Shown here one piece after another: positions 1 through 6,960 of a stretch of 6,960 bases of DNA (position 1 is the first letter of the stretch; each line of letters starts with the position of its first letter). Origin of the DNA: Burkholderiaceae bacterium (GTDB taxonomy: Bacteria > Pseudomonadota > Gammaproteobacteria > Burkholderiales > Burkholderiaceae_C). The notes under the pieces are model-generated. The model was given only the letters and a program-made list of their open reading frames with translations, made no database searches and was not told where the DNA came from. The stretch covers positions 1 through 6,960 of the forward strand of contig JALOSD010000118.1 in the NCBI GenBank assembly GCA_025458585.1. The letters are read 5' to 3'. A program made the translations under genes and the position numbers.

Positions 1-2504
<2,504 letters not shown>

Positions 2505-2511
2505 GGGCAAA

Positions 2512-2517
2512 CCTCCT
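2512..2517 (-). promoter_or_regulatory. Shine-Dalgarno sequence of ppdK
   Basis: On the minus strand AGGAGG lies seven bases before ATG 2504. This is a full consensus ribosome binding site, the strongest in the window, and it decides the ppdK start. The response-regulator, TPR and diiron-enzyme starts show no comparable site. Confidence 0.9.
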
Positions 2518-2594
2518 GCGGGTCGGGTGAGGGTGAGAGCGCGCCGATCGACGCGCGATACCGCGCAGCATCGTCCAAGGCGGCGCCCGATGAC

Positions 2595-2608
2595 TTGATC
2601 GCGGTCAA
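2595..2608. promoter_or_regulatory. Candidate FNR/ANR-family box between ppdK and the response regulator
   Basis: The sequence TTGATCGCGGTCAA matches the CRP/FNR-family consensus TTGAT-N4-ATCAA at nine of ten fixed positions and is nearly palindromic. With equal base frequencies a match this good is expected about 0.005 times in a 173-base spacer, and less often in GC-rich DNA. Its centre (2601.5) is 97.5 bases from the ppdK start. If it acts as a class II activator site at -41.5, ppdK transcription would begin near 2560, with a weak -10 (GATGCT on the minus strand, 2572-2567). The geometry toward the response regulator is poorer, about -57 from the start site implied by GATAAT at 2647. Oxygen- or nitrosative-stress-linked control of ppdK is therefore the better guess. 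Confidence 0.6.
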
Positions 2609-2646
2609 GACTGCGTGCGGCATCGTGATGCGGGGCCGCGCGCGGG

Positions 2647-2652
2647 GATAAT
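2647..2652 (+). promoter_or_regulatory. Possible -10 element for the two-component operon
   Basis: GATAAT matches the sigma-70 -10 consensus TATAAT at five of six positions in otherwise very GC-rich DNA. Transcription would start about 2658-2659, leaving a leader of about 19 bases before ATG 2678 with no clear Shine-Dalgarno sequence. No convincing -35 hexamer lies 16-18 bases upstream. A short inverted repeat (GCATC-GT-GATGC, 2620-2631) covers the -35 region and could be an operator, but arms this short arise easily by chance. Confidence 0.35.
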
Positions 2653-2677
2653 CCGCAGCTCGTGTCCCGCCTGTCCG

Positions 2678-3346
2678 ATGCGCCTGCTGATCGTTGAAGA
2701 CGACCTGCCCCTGCAGGACGCGCTGGCGGCGGGGCTGCGCCAGCAGGGACATGCGGTCGATGCCTTCGGGTGCGGCACCGACGCCGACGCGGCGCTCGCC
2801 GGCGCGCCCTACGACGCCGTCGTGCTCGACCTCGGCCTGCCCGGCGGCGACGGGCTGCACTGGCTGCGCCGCTGGCGTGCTGCCGACCGCACGGTCCCGG
2901 TGCTGATCCTCACCGCGCGCGACGCCGTCGAGCAGCGTATCGCCGGGCTCGACGGCGGCGCCGACGACTACCTGGTCAAGCCGATCACAATCGACGAACT
3001 CGGCGCCCGCCTGCGTGCGATGACCCGGCGCGCCGGCGGCCGCGTGCACGGGGTGTGGCGCCATGGCGCGCTCGAATACGATCCCGCCGCGCGCGTCGCG
3101 CGCTGGAAGGGCCGGGCGGTGGACCTGACGGCGCGCGAGCTGGCCCTGCTCGAGGCGCTGATGAGCCACCCGCAGCGGGTGCTGTCGAAGGCACAGCTGC
3201 TCGAGAAGCTGTACGACTGGAGCGGTGCCGAGCCCGAGAGCAACGCACTCGAGGTCCACGTGCACCACCTGCGGCGCAAGGTCGACCCCGGTATCGTGCG
3301 CACCGTGCGCGGCCTCGGCTACGCGCTCGGCGCGTCCGTCGAATGA
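2678..3346 (+). CDS. qseB: QseB-like OmpR-family response regulator
   Basis: This is a 222-residue cytoplasmic DNA-binding response regulator of the OmpR/PhoB class. The receiver domain (about 1-117) begins MRLLIVEDD, with acidic residues at 7-9, phosphoacceptor Asp51 in VVLDLGLPGGDG, Thr79 in LILTARDA and the conserved Lys101 in DDYLVKP. The C-terminal winged helix (about 125-220) has LTARELALLEAL and the recognition-helix region NALEVHVHHLRRK, followed by IRTVRGLGYALG. Length and wording match E. coli QseB (219 residues) and its relatives PmrA and TctD, so the exact orthology is less certain than the family. The ATG at 2678 is preferred over an in-frame ATG at 2615, because receivers normally start directly with M-R-L/I-L and the 21 extra residues look like non-coding translation. 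The stop overlaps the start of the kinase (ATGA), so the two are co-translated. Its target promoters are not evident. Confidence 0.93.
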   Translation: MRLLIVEDDLPLQDALAAGLRQQGHAVDAFGCGTDADAALAGAPYDAVVLDLGLPGGDGLHWLRRWRAADRTVPVLILTARDAVEQRIAGLDGGADDYLVKPITIDELGARLRAMTRRAGGRVHGVWRHGALEYDPAARVARWKGRAVDLTARELALLEALMSHPQRVLSKAQLLEKLYDWSGAEPESNALEVHVHHLRRKVDPGIVRTVRGLGYALGASVE

Positions 3347-4689
3347 GCCTGCAGCGCCGCCTGCTGCTGTATCTGCTGCTGTGCGCGCCCCTGGTGTGGG
3401 CCGTCGCCGCCTGGACCTCGGTGCAGCGGGCGCGCGACGAGATCGACGAGCTGTTCGACACCGAGATGGTCCGCCTTGCGCGTCAGCTGCAGGCGGGACT
3501 GCAGTCGCTGCCCGCGACGGTGTCCGCGGTCGACAGCGCGGCGCTGCCCAGGCCCGCCGACGTCGGGGCGGCCGATGTCGAGGACCTCGCACTGGCGGTG
3601 TGGGACGCGCAGGGCCGTGCGCTGCTCGCTGACCGCGAAGGTGCGCAGCTGCCGCGGCGCGACGACGCGTTCGGCTTCATCGACGAGCGCATCGGCGGCG
3701 AGGCCTGGCGCGTGTACCACCTGCCGTCGGTCGACAGCCGCTGGCGCGTGGCCGTGGGGCAGCGTGTGGCGGAGCGCGGGGAACTGTCGCAGCAGCTCGT
3801 CGGCAGCCAGCTCGTCGTCTGGGGCGCGATGCTGCCCGTGCTGCTGCTGGCGATGGCGCTGGCAGTGCGGCAGGCGCTCGCGCCGCTGAACCGGCTCGCG
3901 CACGACGTGCACCGGCGCGAGGCGGGCGATCTGCAGCCGATCGACGCCGAAGGCGTGCCGGTCGAGTTGCAGCCGCTCGCGGCGGCGATGAACGGCCTGT
4001 TTCGCCGCGTCGACGACGCGCTCGCGCGCGAGCGCCGCTTCACCGCCGACGCCGCGCACGAGCTGCGCACGCCGCTCACGGTGCTGCGCCTGCAGTGGGA
4101 CGTGCTTCAGGGCGCGCGCGACGACGCCGAGCGCGCCGAGGCCGTGCGCCGCCTCGGCGCCGGCCTCGAGCGCATGGACCGCCTGGTCGCCCAGCTGCTC
4201 GCGCTGTCGCGCGTCGAGGCGGCCGCCGCGGCGCCGCCGGCGCGGCCAATCGACTGGACGAAGCTCGTCGCCCGCGTCGTCGACGACGTGCTGCCGCTGG
4301 CCGACCTGCGACAGGTCGAGCTCGCGTGCGAATGGGCCGACGAGCCTGGCGCGGTGCTGCCGCTGCGCGCCGAGGAGGACCTGATCGCTGCGCTGCTGCG
4401 CAACCTCGTCGACAACGCCGTGCGCTACGCGCCGGGCGGCAGCACCGTCGTGCTGCGGCTGGCGGCCGACCGCGTCGAGGTCGACAACGACGGTGCGCCG
4501 CTGCCGGTGGCCGTGCTCGACCGGCTTGGCGAGCGCTTCTACCGGCCCGAGGGCCAGGCCGAGAGCGGCAGCGGGCTCGGGGTGTCGATCGTGCGCCGCA
4601 TCGCGGCGCTGTACGGCCTGCAGGTCTCGTTCGGCGCCCGTGACGATGGTACCGGGGTGCGCGTCGTGTTGATCCGCGCACCGTCCTGA
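3343..4689 (+). CDS. qseC: QseC-like membrane sensor histidine kinase
   Basis: This 448-residue inner-membrane kinase is the partner of the upstream regulator, overlapping it by ATGA at 3343-3346. Seen in order: a first membrane segment (about 7-24, rich in Leu/Ala/Val), a periplasmic sensor region of about 130 residues, a second membrane segment (about 156-177), a short HAMP-like linker (APLNRLAHDVHRREAGDLQPI), and the H-box FTADAAHELRTPL with phosphoacceptor His239. An ATPase domain follows, with N-box LLRNLVDNAVRYAP (Asn354, Asn358), G1-like DNDGAPLP, the F-box-like segment GERFYRPEGQ, and G2 SGSGLGVSIVRRI (about 408-420). The G1 box departs from the usual D-x-G-x-G but is a form I recall in relatives. 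The RFYRP-GQ...GSGLG segment and the length (E. coli QseC has 449) point to the QseC branch. The ligand cannot be told from sequence, as the periplasmic region is the least conserved part. No key catalytic residue is missing. Confidence 0.93.
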   Translation: MSLQRRLLLYLLLCAPLVWAVAAWTSVQRARDEIDELFDTEMVRLARQLQAGLQSLPATVSAVDSAALPRPADVGAADVEDLALAVWDAQGRALLADREGAQLPRRDDAFGFIDERIGGEAWRVYHLPSVDSRWRVAVGQRVAERGELSQQLVGSQLVVWGAMLPVLLLAMALAVRQALAPLNRLAHDVHRREAGDLQPIDAEGVPVELQPLAAAMNGLFRRVDDALARERRFTADAAHELRTPLTVLRLQWDVLQGARDDAERAEAVRRLGAGLERMDRLVAQLLALSRVEAAAAAPPARPIDWTKLVARVVDDVLPLADLRQVELACEWADEPGAVLPLRAEEDLIAALLRNLVDNAVRYAPGGSTVVLRLAADRVEVDNDGAPLPVAVLDRLGERFYRPEGQAESGSGLGVSIVRRIAALYGLQVSFGARDDGTGVRVVLIRAPS

Positions 4690-4698
4690 ACCGGCGCC

Positions 4699-4743
4699 GT
4701 GCTGTCGGTGCTGTCGGTGCGGTCGGTGCGGTCGGTGCGGGTC
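4699..4743. repeat. 9-base tandem repeat between convergent genes
   Basis: Four full copies of a 9-base unit follow one another: GTGCTGTCG twice (4699-4716), then GTGCGGTCG twice (4717-4734), then a degenerate partial copy. The repeat begins nine bases after the kinase stop codon and ends about 17 bases before the TPR stop codon, so it fills most of the 70-base convergent spacer. It lies outside both genes. Read on the minus strand it would encode Thr-Asp-Arg/Ser units, but that frame is not a gene. There is no hairpin with a T-tract, so I see no intrinsic terminator for either operon here. The copy number may vary between strains. Confidence 0.8.
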
Positions 4744-4759
4744 GCGCTCGGGCGGCTCG

Positions 4760-5455
4760 TCAGTGCTCGGCCTTGGCCTTGGCGAGCAGCGCCCGCGCCT
4801 CGTCGCGCCGGCCGGCGTCGGCCACCTGCCGCCCGGGTCGCGCCGGCGCTGCGAGTGCGCGTTCGAGGTAGGCCACCGCCTCCTCGGGGTGGCGCGTCTC
4901 GAGCAGGTACTCGCCGTAGAAGAAGTTGGGGTCGATGCCCTTCGGGTTCAGCGCCAGCGCCTGCTGCAGCAGTTCGCCCGCCTTGGCCTTGTCGCCGAAG
5001 CCCAGCGGCCAGCCCGGCACCTTGTAGTACAGGACGCCGAGGCTGTTGTAGGCCGAGCCGTCGAGTGCCTTGCCGTCGATGCGGATCGCGGCTTCGTACA
5101 GCGTCTTGGCCTGCTTGGCCAGGCTCAGTGCGCCGAGGCCGCCCTTCTCGCCGGCCCAGCTGCTGACGACGATGCCTTCCCACACCAGCGGCTCGCTGCG
5201 GCCGGGAAAGGCCTCGCTGATGCGGTGCGCCTTCGCGGCCAGCACCTCGAAGCGCTTCTCGCGCTCGGCCGCGGGCGCCTGGTAGCGGGTGAGCTCCCAG
5301 TCGTGCTGCAGGTCGGCGACGGCGTCGTCGACGGTGCCGGCGTGGGCGGGCGCGAACAGGGCGGTGGTCAGCGCCGCGGCGAGCAGGGCGAGCCGGATGG
5401 AACGGCAGCACGGCGGCGCCGGGGCGGGAATCGGGGGCAGGGCGAAGGTGTTCAT
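4760..5455 (-). CDS. Exported TPR protein of the TatT-like family
   Basis: This 231-residue protein has a long N-terminal signal sequence: Arg18 and Arg21, a hydrophobic stretch of about 22-36, and a likely signal-peptidase I site after AHA at residue 39. It should therefore act in the periplasm or at the outer membrane. The mature part is helical with TPR-like repeats, including SEPLVWEGIVVSSWAGEKG (about 87-105), GSAYNSLGVLYYKVPGWPLGFGDK (about 133-156), LLQQALALNPKGIDPNFFYGEYLL (about 162-185) and HPEEAVAYLERALAA (about 189-203). The NSLG.LYYKVPGWPLGFGDK and LNP.GID.NFFYGEYL wording is what I recall for proteins annotated TRAP transporter TatT component or TPR protein. No transporter subunit lies in the window, so the transporter role is not supported here. 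The ATG overlaps the stop of the displaced SDR C-terminus (ATGA, 5455-5452) and has no clear Shine-Dalgarno, so translational coupling is likely. The frame is intact to its TGA. Confidence 0.85.
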   Translation of the reverse strand: MNTFALPPIPAPAPPCCRSIRLALLAAALTTALFAPAHAGTVDDAVADLQHDWELTRYQAPAAEREKRFEVLAAKAHRISEAFPGRSEPLVWEGIVVSSWAGEKGGLGALSLAKQAKTLYEAAIRIDGKALDGSAYNSLGVLYYKVPGWPLGFGDKAKAGELLQQALALNPKGIDPNFFYGEYLLETRHPEEAVAYLERALAAPARPGRQVADAGRRDEARALLAKAKAEH

Positions 5456-5583
5456 GGGTGGGTGACGGCGATGGAAGGGGGGTCGGCGAGCGGGTCGAGC
5501 GCGTCCAGGCTGCGCCGATGGCGCGTGAAAGCACCGTCGAGTCGTGCGGGTGCGAGGCCGTTCAGGCGCACGGCGAGCGTCTG
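5452..5583 (-). other. Out-of-frame C-terminal segment of the SDR gene
   Basis: In the frame shifted from the SDR reading frame, the minus strand reads QTLAVRLNGLAPARLDGAF, then TRHRRSLDAL, ending at TGA 5454-5452. I recall the pattern FVRLNGLLP-LVDGAL as the normal C-terminus of this SDR group, so this looks like the real end of the protein in the wrong frame. Its stop makes an ATGA overlap with the TPR gene start, the same junction as between the diiron enzyme and SDR genes. That supports it as the ancestral end of the SDR gene. Roughly 20 residues normally found between the two parts appear to be absent. Confidence 0.7.
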
Positions 5584-6227
5584 ACGGTGGCGACACCGTC
5601 CATCGCGGTGCCGGTGTGGCGGTTGTAGGCCTCGACGGCAGTGTCGTTGAAGCCGGTGCGCGTGCTGCGCGGGCCGAGGTACTGCACACGCACCCGGGAG
5701 TCGGCCAGTTCGCGGCGCAGCGCCTCGGCAAAGCCGCGCAGGCCGAACTTGCTCGCGCTGTAGGCGCTGAAGCCGGGCAGCCCGAGTCGGCCGAGCGCCG
5801 ACCCGACGAACACCACCTGGGCGCGTGGCCGGTGGCGCAGGTGCGGCAGCAGCTCGCGCGTGAGCTGCATCGGCGCCAGCAGGTTGGTGGCGAGCAGGCG
5901 TTCGAGGTCGCCCGCCGCGGCCGACTCGAGGCGGCCGAAGGCCGGCATGCCGGCCGCGTGCACGACGACGTCGACGTCGAACCGCTCGGCGCCGCGGGCC
6001 AGCGCCGCGACGTCGGCGGCGCGCGTGAGGTCGGCTGCGTGCCACGCGACGCGCCCCGCCGCGGCGCCGGTGCGCTGGCGCAGGTCCTGCGCGACCACGG
6101 CCAGTTTTTCGGGCGCGCGCCCCGACAGCAGCACCGCCGCCCCGGCGCGCAGCAGGGCCTCGACGCTCGCCTGCCCGATGCCGCCGCTGGCGCCGGTGAC
6201 GAGCACCCGGGCGTCGCCCGCCCTCAT
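5562..6227 (-). CDS. Short-chain dehydrogenase/reductase, C-terminus frameshifted
   Basis: As sequenced this is a 221-residue NAD(P)-dependent oxidoreductase with a Rossmann fold. Seen: cofactor motif TGASGGIG (11-18), the adenine-pocket Asp-Leu (about 66-67), HAAG (90-93, in place of NNAG), Asn115 in ATNLLAP, catalytic Ser143, and YSASK with Tyr156 and Lys160. The active site is therefore complete. After GTAMDGVATV (residue 215, near 5583) the frame runs into RRSPCA and a stop at 5564-5562, while the expected C-terminal sequence continues in another frame to 5452. The unbroken gene would have been 6227-5452 plus the lost segment, about 280 residues. The start overlaps the upstream stop (ATGA, 6227-6224), with GAGG at 6238-6235 as a ribosome site. 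The substrate is unknown; from its neighbours it may reduce or oxidise the product of the diiron enzyme. The shortened protein lacks the C-terminal helix region that often shapes the substrate pocket and may be inactive or unstable. Confidence 0.8.
   Translation of the reverse strand: MRAGDARVLVTGASGGIGQASVEALLRAGAAVLLSGRAPEKLAVVAQDLRQRTGAAAGRVAWHAADLTRAADVAALARGAERFDVDVVVHAAGMPAFGRLESAAAGDLERLLATNLLAPMQLTRELLPHLRHRPRAQVVFVGSALGRLGLPGFSAYSASKFGLRGFAEALRRELADSRVRVQYLGPRSTRTGFNDTAVEAYNRHTGTAMDGVATVRRSPCA
5583..5600. repeat. Perfect 7-base inverted repeat at the SDR frame break
   Basis: GACGGTG (5583-5589) and CACCGTC (5594-5600) are exact reverse complements separated by GCGA, forming a 7-base-pair stem with a 4-base loop. 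The SDR frame is lost within a few bases of the stem's left end, which is downstream in gene direction. The stem codes for residues 210-215 of the SDR. It may mark the site of a hairpin-linked deletion or of a sequencing or assembly dropout. Confidence 0.7.
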
Positions 6228-6888
6228 GCGAGCGCCTCGGCGGCTGCCGGCTGCGGCACCGCGACGGGCGCCGGGCGCGGCAGGCTGCGGAAGACGTCGC
6301 CGTACAGACGGTAGAACGCACGCGCGCCGTGCACGATGGCGTCTTGGTCGTGCGGGTCGTCGATGCGGTCCATCAGCGTCGCGAAGTGGGCGGTGTGCTC
6401 GCGGTCGAGCGTGCCGTGCGAGCGCAGGTAGCTGAAGGCGCGGTCGGGCAGGCCGAGCGGGCGCTGGATCGCGTCGGCGGCGAGCAGCGCGAGCGACACG
6501 CTGGTGCCCTCCAGCACGTGCACCATGCCGAGGAAGCCGAGCGGGTTTCCGCGCGCGATCGTGTCGTAGGCGTAGGCGACCATGACCTCGGTCGCCAGCC
6601 CCGCGCGGCCGTGGCGGACCGCCTCGGCGTCGCCGCCGCAGGCGCGGATGTCGTCGAGGATCCACTCGTCGTGCCCGGCCTCCTCGTCGACGTACTCGTC
6701 GAGCGGCACGCGCGCAGCAGCGGCACGGTGTGCCGCACGTGGTGGTAGGCCTCGCCGAGGAACGCGCGGTAGCTCGGCAGCGAGACCTCGCCGCGCAGGC
6801 AGCCCTGGATGATCGGGGCGTCGAGCAGGCCCTGGCGGGCCTCGGCGGTGTCGTCTTGCAGACGTCGGGAGAACGGTGTCGGGTTCAT
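6224..6888 (-). pseudogene. Haem-oxygenase-like diiron enzyme gene, frameshifted
   Basis: The product resembles the TenA/haem-oxygenase-fold non-haem diiron family (annotated iron-containing redox enzyme; relatives include CADD and UndA). Part one runs from ATG 6888 to about 6709 (60 residues) and includes GEAYHHVRHTVPLL with Glu46 and His53 (E-x6-H). Part two continues in another frame from about 6709 to TGA 6224 (about 161 residues). It contains EEAGHDEWILDDI, VLEGTS (Glu codon 6511-6509) and SHGTLDREH (His, Asp and His codons starting 6418, 6406 and 6397; H-x3-D-x2-H). Together they recover all six ligands of the CADD-type site, so this was a real diiron enzyme. The joined parts give about 222 residues; relatives carry roughly 15 more near the break, so a short deletion is likely. 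Part two could only start at a GTG with no ribosome site and would lack two ligands. The stop overlaps the SDR start. An assembly error is the main alternative to true decay. Confidence 0.8.
6720..6736. repeat. Perfect 7-base inverted repeat at the diiron-enzyme frame break
   Basis: GCGGCAC (6720-6726) and GTGCCGC (6730-6736) are exact reverse complements with a 3-base loop (GGT). The stem lies within coding sequence for R-H-T-V-P, just before the frame break at about 6709-6718 in gene direction. An alternating GC stretch (GCGCGC, about 6710-6715) abuts it, another feature prone to slippage. Confidence 0.7.
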
Positions 6889-6909
6889 GGTCAGCGTGTG
6901 GTGCCGCGC

Positions 6910-6960
6910 TCAGGCGACGGAAGGTGCGGATTCGAGGGTGGCGAAGGCCGCCGCGTGCAG
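6910..6960 (-). CDS. C-terminal end of an upstream operon gene, unidentified
   Basis: The minus strand reads 16 codons, LHAAAFATLESAPSVA, then TGA at 6912-6910. The gap of 21 bases to the diiron-enzyme start suggests one operon. The fragment is too short to identify. In proteobacteria I recall diiron-enzyme/SDR pairs of this kind following an AMP-binding (acyl-activating) enzyme and a thermostable-hemolysin family gene, which would be the first guess for this neighbour, but nothing in these 16 residues shows it. The frame is chosen because it stays open to the window edge and ends close to the next start. Confidence 0.4.
   Translation of the reverse strand: MHAAAFATLESAPSVA

Noticed and set aside
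2620..2631. Inverted repeat GCATC-GT-GATGC as an operator of the two-component operon.
   Set aside because: Five-base arms with a free choice of spacer are expected by chance about once in a spacer of this size, so it is not reported as a site of its own.
2615..2677. An upstream in-frame ATG that would lengthen the response regulator by 21 residues.
   Set aside because: Receiver domains normally begin at the MRLLIVEDD methionine. The extra residues look like untranslated DNA, and the start would place the possible -10 element inside the gene.
4690..4759. A possible intrinsic terminator between the convergent kinase and TPR genes.
   Set aside because: Only the short palindrome GGCGCC and the 9-base repeat are present. 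No stable stem followed by a T-tract is seen on either strand.
4539..5534. A minus-strand open frame overlapping the TPR gene, the tandem repeat and the end of the kinase gene.
   Set aside because: It is a shifted-frame shadow. The TPR frame has a signal peptide and clear repeats, whereas this frame is low-complexity Arg/Gly/Ala and overlaps the kinase's conserved G2 box.
5456..5731. An earlier ATG at 5731 that would add 92 residues to the TPR protein.
   Set aside because: It would overlap the conserved SDR coding region and bury the signal peptide inside the protein. The ATG at 5455 gives a normal signal sequence and an ATGA junction.
6224..6709. The second part of the diiron gene as an independent 161-residue protein starting at GTG 6709.
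   Set aside because: It would lack the first Glu and His ligands and has no ribosome binding site. The missing N-terminus is found directly upstream in another frame.

Overview
The window is high-GC DNA with dense, tightly packed genes and very strong G/C preference at third codon positions. The protein sequences (a pyruvate phosphate dikinase, a QseBC-like two-component pair and a diiron-oxidase/SDR/TPR operon) fit a betaproteobacterium, probably of the order Burkholderiales. This placement is inferred from protein style and is not proven. No mobile element, tRNA, rRNA or CRISPR array is visible.

Layout. (1) Positions 1-2504, minus strand: most of pyruvate phosphate dikinase (ppdK). Its C-terminus runs off the left edge. 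It has a textbook Shine-Dalgarno sequence. (2) Positions 2505-2677: a 173-base divergent spacer holding a 9/10 match to the FNR/ANR box (TTGAT-N4-ATCAA), plus a possible -10 element for the rightward genes. (3) Positions 2678-4689, plus strand: an OmpR-type response regulator and a QseC-like sensor kinase whose start and stop codons overlap (ATGA). (4) Positions 4690-4759: a short convergent spacer filled mostly by a 9-base tandem repeat. (5) Positions 4760-6960, minus strand: an operon transcribed leftward, in the order C-terminal end of an unknown protein, haem-oxygenase-like diiron enzyme, short-chain dehydrogenase/reductase (SDR), and exported TPR/TatT-like protein. The last three genes are joined by two ATGA overlaps.

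The main point of interest is the leftward operon. The diiron-enzyme gene and the SDR gene each carry a frame break. Both breaks have the same phase, and both lie beside a perfect 7-base inverted repeat with a 3-4 base loop. Reading across the breaks recovers the expected protein features: the full diiron ligand pattern (E-x6-H, E, H-x3-D-x2-H) in one, and the SDR C-terminus with an ATGA junction to the TPR gene in the other. Either the operon is decaying by short hairpin-linked deletions, or the assembly lost short GC-rich segments there. All other genes in the window read intact.

Functionally, ppdK sits at the pyruvate/PEP node, and its upstream region suggests oxygen-linked control. The two-component pair probably senses an envelope or external signal. 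The diiron enzyme and SDR look like a small oxidative pathway, perhaps acting on a fatty-acid-like or amino-acid-like substrate, with an exported TPR partner. That pathway assignment is inference.
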